Program-made: the position numbers and the translations under genes | Origin: Prescottella defluvii | GTDB taxonomy: Bacteria > Actinomycetota > Actinomycetes > Mycobacteriales > Mycobacteriaceae | Length of the DNA: 32,611 bases | Assembly: GCF_000738775.1 (NCBI RefSeq) | Contig: NZ_JPOC01000053.1 | Coordinates: 1-32,611 of the forward strand | Reading direction: 5' to 3' | In this document: piece by piece, positions 26,003 to 32,611 of the stretch | How the letters are laid out: each line of letters begins with the position of its first letter | Numbering within the stretch: the first letter of the stretch is position 1 | The notes under the pieces: generated by a model | Seen by the model: only the letters and a program-made list of their open reading frames with translations | Told to the model about the DNA's origin: nothing | Databases searched by the model: none

Positions 26003-26253
26003 TGGGACGACCGAAGCGACACAACCGCACCCGGTCGGCCTCGAGCCCCGAGGCTCTGGCTGCCCTCCTGCCGGACGATCTCCGGTCCCTGCAGGGTCTG
26101 GGTACCCCCAGCGACTACCAGGCACTGAGAGGCCACGTCGTCGACTGGCTCAACCACGCCGCACCAGGTCAGGGCCAGGTTCTGACCTCTCCCGTGATGG
26201 ATGCAGCCGGTATGTCGGCCGCTGAGTTCTACCGAAAGGCACTCACCCAATGA
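26002..26253 (+). CDS. 83-aa hypothetical protein in packaging operon
   Basis: A basic, disordered N-terminus (GRPKRHNRTRSASSPE) is followed by a helical domain (DYQALRGHVVDWLNH...MSAAEFYRKALTQ). It overlaps both neighbours by 1-4 nt, so it is cotranslated with the small terminase and connector. The family is not recognised. Confidence 0.65.
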   Translation: MGRPKRHNRTRSASSPEALAALLPDDLRSLQGLGTPSDYQALRGHVVDWLNHAAPGQGQVLTSPVMDAAGMSAAEFYRKALTQ

Positions 26254-26651
26254 CGTACGCGACATCCGCCGACGTAACCACGCTGTGGGCGAAGGAGCCT
26301 GAGCCTGAGGTCATCACGCTCATCGATCGCCGGCTCGAACAGGTCGAACGCATGATCGTTCGCCGGATCCCTGACCTGGCCGACCGAATCGCGGCTGGAG
26401 ACATCGACAAGGCCGATGTGGTCGACATCGAGGCCGAGGCAGTGTTGCGGGTCGTCCGCAACCCAGAGGGGTACACGTCGGAAACCGACGGCGGGTACTC
26501 GTACCAGTTCAACGGCGAGGCATCCTCGGGCAAGCTCGAGATCCTCCCCGAGGAGTGGCAGACGCTCGGGATTCGACCGAGCAAGGTCTTTTCCATCGTC
26601 CCCAACCTCGTTGCACCCGTCCGAGGTCCGTCGTTCGGCTCCGGGGGCTAG
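26250..26651 (+). CDS. head-tail connector protein (Gp19/Gp15/Gp42-like)
   Basis: A 133-aa protein. The N-terminal helix bundle (YATSADVTTLWAK...VITLIDRRLEQVERMIVRR) and the motif VVRNPEGYTSETDGGYSYQF are characteristic of the Gp19/Gp15/Gp42 family of adaptor proteins that sit under the portal. It would join the head to a tail that neither element encodes. It starts within the previous stop (ATGA). Confidence 0.8.
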   Translation: MTYATSADVTTLWAKEPEPEVITLIDRRLEQVERMIVRRIPDLADRIAAGDIDKADVVDIEAEAVLRVVRNPEGYTSETDGGYSYQFNGEASSGKLEILPEEWQTLGIRPSKVFSIVPNLVAPVRGPSFGSGG

Positions 26652-26761
26652 CCGTGGGGTAGCAGCCTCTTTGCCTCTTTGCCTCTTTGACGTCATAGCG
26701 TCGAGCGTCATGACGTCATGCGTCATGCGTCATGCGTCATGCGTCATGCCGTGATACTGCC

Positions 26762-26783
26762 CATAGTCACATATGTGACTATG
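26762..26783. repeat. 22-bp perfect palindrome
   Basis: The arm CATAGTCACAT (26762-26772) is followed directly by its reverse complement (26773-26783). A second palindrome, CGTATATACG (26784-26793), follows at once. Confidence 0.85.
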
Positions 26784-26871
26784 CGTATATACGTCGCTAC
26801 GTGGTCACGTGGTCACGTGGTCACGTGGTCACGTGGTCACGCGGTCACGCGCGGAGGCTCTCCTACACGGC

Positions 26872-26900
26872 GGATCCCCAGGCCGTTGACCTGGGGATCC
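26872..26900. terminator. 11-bp perfect hairpin
   Basis: GGATCCCCAGG (26872-26882) pairs with CCTGGGGATCC (26890-26900), loop CCGTTGA. It may terminate the structural operon; no T run follows. Confidence 0.55.
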
Positions 26901-27172
26901 CCTCTCGACTCCTCGACTCCTCGACTCCTCGACTCCTCGACTCCTCGACTCCTCGACTCCTCGACTCCTCGACGAGTCGTATAGAGGCATAGAGGCATAG
27001 AGGCGTAGAGCTGTAGAGCTGTAGAGCTGTAGAGCTGTAGATGCATAGAAGGCCGGCCGCGGCGATCCGGACAGTGGTCACGTAGTCACGTGGAAGTTCT
27101 GGTGACCTCCCGAACGCAGGTAGGCGTTGGAGAACCTTTTCGAGGACGGAGACCGACGACGGCACCTCGTGA

Positions 27173-28378
27173 TCAGGCCGGAGTTCCTTCCGGCTTGATC
27201 TTTAGGTTTTCGACCGCCGCGATGATCTCAAGCACGGCCTGATACCGCTGTGTCGGGTCTGAATGGGAGCACTTCTGGATGATCTTGCTGAGCGGATCGG
27301 TGCCCTGTAGGAGTTGCTGGGTGCCTTTGAAGATGTACGACAGGACGAATCCGACCACGTAGATGTCATTGATTGGCCGAAAATCCTTGAACGCGTCGAG
27401 TGTGGGATCCACAATCGTTCCCCGGATCTCGGTCTCCACTCTCGTGAAGTCGGAATCGCGTGGTTTCGCCAGGCCGAAATCTGAGAGCTTGACCGTGACC
27501 GCCCGGCTGTCGTACTCGTGGAGCAGGACATTCTTCAGGCTCAGGTCCCGATGGCAGATGCCACTCCTGTGCAGGTAGTTAAGTCCGAAGAGGAACTGAA
27601 GGGCGATCCTTCGCCGGAAGTCGAAGTTGAGACTGGGCTGGTTATTTCGGCGCTTGATGTACTGCTCGAGCGTGCTCTCGCAGAACTCCATTGTGTAGGA
27701 GTTCTCCTCATCGTTGTACCGGTAGACCTTGAGGACGTACGGGAAGTCGAGATCCTTCATGATCTCGTACTCACGACGGAACCGTTCGATGTCCCGCTCG
27801 TCTGCCCCTCGCTTCAGCTTCTTCCTGGCGATCGTCAGGTCGTAGTTCGGATCCACAAACTTGTGGACGATCGCGTAGGCGCCTTCGCCCACGACGGTGA
27901 GATCGACCTTGGAGTGATCGGCTAGTTCCAGGGCGGTGTCGGACAGCCCGAACACCGGGTCGTACTTCTCCACCAGCACGGGCGTGAATCCTTCGGGGAT
28001 CGGACTTCCGCCGCTCGCGAGTAGCCACCCCTTGGAACCGTCCAGAACCCGCTGATACTCCGGTGCGATTGTGAGGGACTTTCCAGCCCTCTCCAACGCG
28101 GTGTTCAACTCGCGCACTTCGTTAATCAGATCAAGCAGTGAGCGACTGTTGTCTGCGTTGAAGTGCCCCGGCTCCCCATTGCGAGCCTTGGTGTTCATCC
28201 AATCGAACTCGCTGTCGAGACGCTCGTGGATCGAAGCGAATGCGTGTTTTAGCGGATGATCCCCGTTCGCGAAACGATGCTGGTCGGAGAGGTACAACTC
28301 AAGATAGTCGGGATGGGTTAGCTCGTGGTTGTATTGTCTAAGGACCCGCTCTAGACGTCGCTCCCCTGGTTTAGTCAC
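27173..28378 (-). CDS. Ser/Thr protein kinase, probable cargo
   Basis: 401 aa, GTG at 28378. An N-terminal region of about 155 residues has no recognised domain. It is followed by a Hanks-type kinase domain: glycine loop GEGAYAIV (164-171), lysine K186 in IARKKLK, catalytic loop HRDLSLKN (276-283) and metal-binding DFG (300-302). There is no transmembrane helix or PASTA domain, unlike the usual actinobacterial PknB types. It lies at the element end on the opposite strand to the structural genes, where phage elements often carry defence or fitness genes. Some such kinases (Stk2-type) abort phage infection, but the target here is unknown. Composition is less GC-rich than the host. Confidence 0.88.
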   Translation of the reverse strand: MTKPGERRLERVLRQYNHELTHPDYLELYLSDQHRFANGDHPLKHAFASIHERLDSEFDWMNTKARNGEPGHFNADNSRSLLDLINEVRELNTALERAGKSLTIAPEYQRVLDGSKGWLLASGGSPIPEGFTPVLVEKYDPVFGLSDTALELADHSKVDLTVVGEGAYAIVHKFVDPNYDLTIARKKLKRGADERDIERFRREYEIMKDLDFPYVLKVYRYNDEENSYTMEFCESTLEQYIKRRNNQPSLNFDFRRRIALQFLFGLNYLHRSGICHRDLSLKNVLLHEYDSRAVTVKLSDFGLAKPRDSDFTRVETEIRGTIVDPTLDAFKDFRPINDIYVVGFVLSYIFKGTQQLLQGTDPLSKIIQKCSHSDPTQRYQAVLEIIAAVENLKIKPEGTPA

Positions 28379-28770
28379 GTCTGCATCTTGTCATCACCGA
28401 TCCGTTTTCAAGCGATCGGCATGACGCAGGTCAGGGCATTAACGTCGAGCCCCCTTTTGGTGGCCGCTGGCCCAGCCTTACGGACGCCCTTCGGGCGGCT
28501 AGACCATTGGCCCTCGCTTGTCCCCCTAGCCCTGCGGGCTTGTCCCATTGCGACCCACGGACCTAGCCCCTCACCGTGTCAGGCCAGCACGAGTAGCCCC
28601 GCCCTGGAGTAGGACGCGGCTGGGCTGGACTCCGATGGAGGTGCGCACCCCTCGCACCGAAGTGCCGCCCCGCGAGCTGGACGGACTGTGCTACTCGCGC
28701 CCCGTTGGTTATCGTCGGACTGAGGAGAGGAACGACGACCAAGCCCAGGGGTGTAAAACGCAGCCTCTGA
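28379..28770. other. right end of element 2, gene-free
   Basis: No convincing gene. Several small hairpins are present: 28398-28419 (CCGATC/GATCGG), a CGCCC/GGGCG stem near 28487-28499, an AGCCC/GGGCT stem near 28527-28539 and a GCAC/GTGC stem near 28650-28661. In the circular form this stretch would lie directly upstream of the integrase gene and is the likely site of its promoter. Confidence 0.5.
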
Positions 28771-28778
28771 GTACTCGG
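28771..28778. repeat. attachment core, right end of element 2
   Basis: GTACTCGG is identical to 18775-18782. Element 2 lies to the left; DUF4244 codons for STAEY lie to the right on the minus strand. Confidence 0.85.
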
Positions 28779-28854
28779 CGGTCGACATGCCGTCGTCGGC
28801 CGTCGCGGCGAGGACGAGTCGTGCCTGGATCTCCTGAAACTTCTTCCCCCACAT
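28771..28854 (-). pseudogene. DUF4244 pilin-like gene, 5' third
   Basis: From ATG 28854 the minus strand encodes 28 codons, beginning MWGKKFQEIQARLVLAATAD and ending DGMSTAEY, the conserved prepilin-like start of DUF4244 proteins (G/MSTAEYA). After the att core it runs into element 2. Together with 18728-18774 and 9675-9747 it makes 67 codons, the family's normal length. The product is thought to be the small Flp-like pilin of the Tad system. Confidence 0.93.
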
Positions 28855-28875
28855 TTGCTTTCCCCTTCAATCGAT

Positions 28876-28900
28876 TCCGGTGCGGCCCTTCCGCACCGGA
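28876..28900 (-). promoter_or_regulatory. intercistronic hairpin tadC / DUF4244
   Basis: A perfect 10-bp stem (28876-28885 with 28891-28900) with a 5-nt loop lies between the tadC stop and the pilin-like start. It is the only sizeable gap in an otherwise overlapping operon. It may stabilise the pilin mRNA or set its level. Confidence 0.6.
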
Positions 28901-28914
28901 GTCCCCTCCCCCGG

Positions 28915-29526
28915 TCACAGGAGCCCACCCGCGAGCACCCGACCGGCCAACCCGATCACCACCGGGACGATTCCCAGGCAGATGAACGCGGGTAGGAAGC
29001 ACAGTCCCAGCGGACCGCTGACGAGGACGCCGGCGCGCTCGGCCGCCGCGACCGCGGCGTCCTCGGCGTCACTGCGCTGCTGCGCCGCCAGTTCCCCGAT
29101 CGCCGCCGACAGCGCGGCACCCGACCGCGCGGAACGCCGCGCCATCCGGGCGAGCGCCTCCGTCGCCGGTTCCGCCGCCACGACGTCCCACGCCGTTGCC
29201 GGATCGGCGCCGAGCGCCAGCAGGTCCGCCGTCCGCCGCAACGATTCCGCGAGCGGACCCGGCGCCGACCGCGCCGCGGCCGCGACCGCGGTCGACACGG
29301 GAAGCCCTGCCTTGAGGCATGCCGCCAACAGGTCGAACGTGCCCGCGACCGCCATCGGGTCCGCCGGGGCGTCGGCGGTGCGCGCGCCGGCCCCGTCGGT
29401 GGTGGCCGCGCCGAGACTCGCCGCTCCGACGTCCGGCACCCCCGACGTCCGCAATCGCCGGCGTGCCCGACCCGAACCGGGTACGACGAGGACCGCCGCC
29501 GCCAGCAGGATGGACGCCGCCCACAT
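28915..29526 (-). CDS. tadC: TadC-like type II secretion F-domain protein
   Basis: A 203-aa inner-membrane protein from ATG 29526. It has an N-terminal hydrophobic helix (WAASILLAAAVLVVPG), a cytoplasmic T2SSF-like helical domain (about 55-165, with LLAACLKAGLPVSTAVAAAA) and C-terminal membrane helices (GVLVSGPLGLCFLPAFICLGIVPVVIG). It is shorter than classical TadC, as in the actinobacterial Rv3657c type. The start overlaps the tadB stop (TGATG). Expected to form the platform complex with TadB. Confidence 0.85.
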   Translation of the reverse strand: MWAASILLAAAVLVVPGSGRARRRLRTSGVPDVGAASLGAATTDGAGARTADAPADPMAVAGTFDLLAACLKAGLPVSTAVAAAARSAPGPLAESLRRTADLLALGADPATAWDVVAAEPATEALARMARRSARSGAALSAAIGELAAQQRSDAEDAAVAAAERAGVLVSGPLGLCFLPAFICLGIVPVVIGLAGRVLAGGLL

Positions 29527-30332
29527 CAGCCCACCACCCGGCCGACGATGCGGTCCGTCCACGCCAGTCCCAGCGCGACCGCCGCCGTGCCGATCACGAG
29601 CAGGACTCCACCGAGGCCCCCACCGAGCAGGACCCGTAACGGGGACGCCCCCATGAGCTGGCCGAGTCCGATTCCGAGGGCCGGCAGCCCGGCCAGGACC
29701 GCGGCGGTTGCCCGCGCCCCCGCAAGTCCGGCCTCGGCGCGGGTACGAAATCTGCTGCGTCCCAGAAGATCCGTCCGCGCAGCATGGAGGAGGTCGGCCA
29801 GCGCGAGACCGTGCGCCTCGGCAACCGCCCACGCGTCCGCGATCCGCCGCAGGTCGTCGGCCACGACGCCGTCCTTCGCGACCAGACCGCTCGCCGCGGA
29901 TCCGCCGAGTCGAGCGCGCGCCCCCGCGCTCCGGAACGCATCCGACGCGGCGCCACCGCATTCCTGTGCGGCGGACTCGCACGCAGCGGCGGGGTGCGCC
30001 CCGACCCGCAACTCTCCGATCACGACGTCCAGGCCCGCGAGCACGCTCTTGCGTTCCCGCTCCCGGTGAGCCGCTACCACGCTCCGACGGCGGCGGCCTC
30101 GGGCCGTGGCCGCCGCGACGGCGCCCGCGACCGCGGCGCTGGGCGCGCCGAGCACGGCCAGCGGAACGCATCCTGCGAGTGCGAGATCGAACGGTGACAG
30201 CTTCAGCAGTGACACCCACCGCGGGCTCACGGGTTGCGGGGCAGCCGAGGACATCGCGCGCAGCCGACGACCCGTGCGGCCGTTCGGGACCGCCAGTATC
30301 GCCGCCGCAAGGCACAGCATCGCCGCGATCAC
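29526..30332 (-). CDS. tadB: TadB-like type II secretion F-domain protein
   Basis: About 268 aa, taking GTG 30332, whose GTGA overlaps the tadA stop; a GTG at 30341 is also possible. It has an N-terminal membrane helix, a second hydrophobic segment (about 50-75), a T2SSF domain (VLAGLDVVIGELRVGAHPAAA to LADLLHAARTDLL) and two C-terminal helices. Platform protein of the Tad machine, Rv3658c-like. Confidence 0.85.
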   Translation of the reverse strand: MIAAMLCLAAAILAVPNGRTGRRLRAMSSAAPQPVSPRWVSLLKLSPFDLALAGCVPLAVLGAPSAAVAGAVAAATARGRRRRSVVAAHRERERKSVLAGLDVVIGELRVGAHPAAACESAAQECGGAASDAFRSAGARARLGGSAASGLVAKDGVVADDLRRIADAWAVAEAHGLALADLLHAARTDLLGRSRFRTRAEAGLAGARATAAVLAGLPALGIGLGQLMGASPLRVLLGGGLGGVLLVIGTAAVALGLAWTDRIVGRVVG

Positions 30333-31522
30333 TGTGCGCACCTGGTGGTCAGCAGCTCACGCAACGCCCCGGACCCGGGCCCCACACCGGATTCGCGGGT
30401 CCACGCCGGCACGACACGGACGGTTCCCGCCGAATCCCTTTCCAGAACACCGATCTCCACGAGTCTTCGGGTGCCCGCCGCGTCCCGTCGGACGTGCAGC
30501 ACCACCTGGACCGCGGCGGCCAGCTGACTGTGCAGGGCCTGCCGATCCAGCCCGCCGAGCGCAGCGAGGGCCTCGAGCCTCGCCGGGACCTCGCCGGGCG
30601 AGTTGGCGTGCACCGTCCCGGCGCCGCCGTCGTGGCCGGTGTTGAGGGCCGTGAGCAGGTCGACCACCTCGGCGCCCCGCACCTCGCCGACGACGATGCG
30701 ATCCGGCCGCATCCGCAGCGACTGCCGGACCAGGTCCCGCACCGTCACCTCGCCGACGCCCTCGACGTTCGGGGCACGTGCGACCAACCTGACCACGTGC
30801 GGGTGAGCGGGTGCGAGTTCGGCGGCGTCCTCGACGCACACGATGCGCTCCGCCGCACCAACCTGGCCGAGCATCGCCGCGAGCATGGTGGTCTTGCCGG
30901 CACCGGTTCCGCCGGTGACGAGGAAGGCGAGCCGCGCCCGCACGATCGCGTCGAGCAGTGCGCGTGCGTCGGCGTCCACCGCACCGCTCGCGGTGAGCTC
31001 GTCGAGTCCCTGCGTCGCGGGCCGCAGCACCCGCAGCGACACACACGTGCCGCCCTGCGCGACCGGCGCGAGCACGGCATGGAGGCGAACACCGAAGTCG
31101 CCGTTGCCGATCGACGGAAGTCGACCGTCGACCGAGGGCTGCGCGTCGTCCAGGCGGCGCCCGGCGGACAGCGCCAGTCGCTGCGCGAGCCTCCGCACGG
31201 CGCCCTCGTCGGGAAAGGACACCGGGGTCCGTTCGAGCCCGGTCCCGCGGTCCATCCACACCTCGTCGGGTGCCGTGACCAGGACGTCGGCGACGCCGGG
31301 CACCGCGAGCAGCGCCTCGAGCGGACCGGCACCGGTGAGTTCGGTCTGCAGCATTCGCAGTGCGACGAGCAGGTCGGTATCGCCGAGGACCCCACCCGAT
31401 TCGGTGCGGATGGCAGCCGCCACCGTGGCCGGGGTGAGTTCCCCCTCGGTGAGCGCGAGGCGGTCGCGCACCCGCTCGAGCAGGTCGGTGGACGCGAGCA
31501 CGTTCGCCGCGGTTCCCTTCAC
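30329..31522 (-). CDS. tadA: Tad secretion ATPase
   Basis: 397 aa from GTG 31522, chosen because GTGA overlaps the ssd stop; the frame extends upstream without protein-like sequence. VirB11/PulE-type ATPase with an N-terminal domain, Walker A GGTGAGKTT (204-212), an Asp/His-box region (CVEDAAEL; HVVRLVAR), Walker B RMRPDRIVVGEVRGAE and HDGGAGTVHANS. It powers pilus assembly or secretion from the cytoplasmic side. Matches the heli_sec_ATPase type of the helicase/secretion neighbourhood. Confidence 0.93.
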   Translation of the reverse strand: MKGTAANVLASTDLLERVRDRLALTEGELTPATVAAAIRTESGGVLGDTDLLVALRMLQTELTGAGPLEALLAVPGVADVLVTAPDEVWMDRGTGLERTPVSFPDEGAVRRLAQRLALSAGRRLDDAQPSVDGRLPSIGNGDFGVRLHAVLAPVAQGGTCVSLRVLRPATQGLDELTASGAVDADARALLDAIVRARLAFLVTGGTGAGKTTMLAAMLGQVGAAERIVCVEDAAELAPAHPHVVRLVARAPNVEGVGEVTVRDLVRQSLRMRPDRIVVGEVRGAEVVDLLTALNTGHDGGAGTVHANSPGEVPARLEALAALGGLDRQALHSQLAAAVQVVLHVRRDAAGTRRLVEIGVLERDSAGTVRVVPAWTRESGVGPGSGALRELLTTRCAQ

Positions 31523-32532
31523 GCGGACCACCGCCGCGGCCGGGCACCGAGCAGACCGAGTACCGCCCGCGCTGCCGCCCCCAGCGGGGACCGCGAGCCG
31601 AGGTCGAGCCCGCCCCGCTCGAGCATCACGTCGAGGTGCGGCTCCGGACGCATCGTGGCGAGCAGTGGCACTCCGATCGTGTCGGCGAGGTCGGCGCCCC
31701 GCAGCCCGCCCGGCGCCGGTCCGCGAACGACGATGCCCTGATGCGGATTCCGTTCCGCAACCCGGGCGAGGACTCGTTCGGCAGCCATACCCGCCCGCAC
31801 CGTCGCCGGCACCACTGCGACGACCATGTCGGCGATGTCGAGCAGGCTGTCGCTGGCCGCCGACGCATGCCGCGGGATGTCGCACACCACGAGATCACCG
31901 GCCCGCCGACCGGCCTCCGCGACGGCCGTCGCCGCCGCCGGGGTGGGTCCCCCGACGTGCGCGCGGCCACGGTCGCAGGCGAGTACACCGACCCCGGGAC
32001 GGGGCGACGGCAGTGCCGCGTGCAGTGCGTCGGCCGAGACCTGCCCGGCCTCGACGGTCAGGCCCGACCATCGCGGCCCCGGCGTGTTCTCGAGACCGAG
32101 CAGCAGATCGACGCCCCCGCCCATCGGATCCGCGTCCAGCAGGATGGTTGCCGCCGTCGCCGATCCCGCCGTCCGCCCATGATCCCGGGAATCCCGGGAC
32201 GCGACCGATTCGACCGCGACGGCCGCCGCGAGCACCGAGGCGCCGGCGCCGCCGCAGCCCCCGATCACCGCGACGACGGTGCCGTCGCCCTGCCGTCCGG
32301 CACTCCGATCGCCGAACGCCGCCACGAGTGCGGCCTCGTCGTCGGGGATGCCGAGCACGCTCTCCGCCCCGACCGCCGTGGCCGCCTGCCAGTCGGGCAG
32401 TGTGGGCGGACCGTCGCAGACGAGTAGCACCCGGTCGCGGCGCGGCAGTCGCGTCGCACACTCGCGCGCCGCGGCCGCGTCCACCACCACCAGACCGGCC
32501 CCCTCCCACACCCGGCGTGCGGGCAGACCCAC
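31519..32532 (-). CDS. ssd: CpaE-like / septum-site-determining protein Ssd, 5' end uncertain
   Basis: 337 aa from GTG 32532. A MinD/ParA-like P-loop ATPase with a deviant Walker A (VIGGCGGAGASVLA, about 90-103), ILLDADPMGGGVDLLLG, VVCDIPRH and a late GIVVRGPAPGGL motif. In Caulobacter CpaE localises the Tad machine; in mycobacteria Ssd affects septation. The N-terminus lacks about 30-40 residues found in relatives. In the same frame upstream of a TGA (about 32542-32544) sequence resembling that missing part (AGATTRAVPFGG) can be read, so the start may be damaged or beyond a frameshift. Confidence 0.8.
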   Translation of the reverse strand: MGLPARRVWEGAGLVVVDAAAARECATRLPRRDRVLLVCDGPPTLPDWQAATAVGAESVLGIPDDEAALVAAFGDRSAGRQGDGTVVAVIGGCGGAGASVLAAAVAVESVASRDSRDHGRTAGSATAATILLDADPMGGGVDLLLGLENTPGPRWSGLTVEAGQVSADALHAALPSPRPGVGVLACDRGRAHVGGPTPAAATAVAEAGRRAGDLVVCDIPRHASAASDSLLDIADMVVAVVPATVRAGMAAERVLARVAERNPHQGIVVRGPAPGGLRGADLADTIGVPLLATMRPEPHLDVMLERGGLDLGSRSPLGAAARAVLGLLGARPRRWSA

Positions 32533-32611
32533 GACGCCTCAAAGGCTGTTGGGTGCCCGGGCGCGACCCCCGAACGGCACCGCCCGCGTGGTCGCTCCGG
32601 CACCGCGCGGG
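32533..32611. other. window edge, possible 5' part of ssd
   Basis: 79 nt up to the window end. On the minus strand the ssd frame continues upstream of a TGA with protein-like codons. No ribosome binding site for the GTG at 32532 is obvious. Confidence 0.35.

Larger units (their letters stand above)
26665..27048. repeat. five successive tandem arrays of 7-8 bp units
   Basis: In order: GCCTCTTT x3 (26665-26688); GCGTCAT-type x6-7 with two variants (26698-26747); GTGGTCAC x5 plus one variant (26801-26848); GACTCCTC x8 (26907-26970); ATAGAGGC x3 (26981-27004) merging into GTAGAGCT x4 (27005-27036). Perfect palindromes lie between them at 26762-26783 and 26872-26900. There are no spacers or coding signs. 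It fills most of the gap between the connector gene and the convergent kinase gene. Confidence 0.9.
18775..28778. mobile_element. element 2: about 10.0-kb hairpin-rich, capsid-encoding integrative element (putative phage satellite)
   Basis: It is bounded by 8-bp repeats GTACTCGG; removing it rejoins codons for STAEY to AIGTIA of DUF4244 in frame. It carries a serine integrase, two zinc-finger proteins, small coupled ORFs, scaffold-like, capsid, small-terminase and connector genes, and a protein kinase at the far end on the opposite strand. There is no portal, large terminase, tail or lysis gene. Its gene-free stretches are filled with hairpins and tandem repeats that element 1 lacks. A satellite is the best reading; a deleted prophage is the alternative. 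Confidence 0.85.

Noticed and set aside
26665-27048. CRISPR array
   Set aside because: The units are 7-8 bp, directly abutting, without unique spacers, and no cas genes are present.
28610-28700. possible tRNA in the right end of element 2
   Set aside because: A D-arm-like stretch is present on the minus strand, but no T-arm TTCRANN loop and no 7-bp acceptor stem can be formed.
9739-28778. a single complete prophage
   Set aside because: Two integrases, two unrelated capsid genes, host DNA between the halves, and no large terminase, tail, tape measure or lysis genes.
29708-31741. 677-codon plus-strand open frame opposite tadA and tadB
   Set aside because: Its composition (Arg/Pro/Ala) is typical of antisense frames in high-GC DNA; TadA and TadB are well supported.

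Overview
The window is chromosomal DNA of a high-GC actinobacterium of the mycolic-acid group, most likely Rhodococcus or a close relative. The evidence is gene order and content: holB, topA, an Rv3647c-like gene, cspA, a DECH helicase and a Tad-type secretion operon occur in the same order as the Rv3644c-Rv3660c region of Mycobacterium tuberculosis, minus the PE and cyclase genes. GC is high, and many starts are GTG with 4-base GTGA overlaps.

Layout. 1-9.7 kb is host: a tRNA-Thr(CGT) with its terminator, then holB, topA, the Rv3647c-like gene and cspA on the minus strand. The helicase follows on the plus strand, and two TadE-like genes end the Tad operon on the minus strand. 28.8-32.6 kb is the upstream half of that operon (ssd/CpaE-like, tadA, tadB, tadC, and the start of a 67-codon pilin-like DUF4244 gene).

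Between these halves lie 19 kb of inserted DNA made of two unrelated integrative elements, back to back. Both are inside the one small DUF4244 gene, which is cut into three pieces (28771-28854, 18728-18774 and 9675-9747). Joining the pieces at the short direct repeats GTACTCGG (18775/28771) and GTCACGACG (9739/18719) restores one open frame of 67 codons. The two attachment centres are only about 56 bp apart in the intact gene. The two serine integrase genes point away from each other across 47 bp of host DNA.

Element 1 (9739-18727, about 9.0 kb) carries a serine integrase that appears frameshifted at its start, small DNA-binding proteins and a lambda O-like replication protein with iterons inside its gene. 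It also has a small-terminase-like protein, a portal, a fused protease/HK97 major capsid protein and a RelA/SpoT-type nucleotide synthetase as probable cargo. Element 2 (18775-28778, about 10.0 kb) carries an intact large serine integrase, zinc-finger proteins, a scaffold-like protein, an HK97-type capsid protein, a P27-type small terminase, a head-tail connector and a Ser/Thr protein kinase as probable cargo. Neither has a large terminase, tail, tape measure or lysis genes. I infer that both are capsid-encoding phage satellites (like the capsid-forming PICIs of other phyla) that borrow the remaining parts from helper phages.

The most unusual signal is in element 2. Nearly every gene-free stretch is packed with consecutive, near-perfect short hairpins, each of a different sequence. 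There are about 29 in 20674-21633, and further clusters at 22264-22487 (a candidate ncRNA with promoter and terminator), 22742-22842, 23761-23884 and 25211-25349. A separate 380-bp stretch (26665-27048) is made of five successive tandem arrays of different 7-8 bp units. Because the Tad operon is cut by both elements, the host Tad system is probably off unless both excise.
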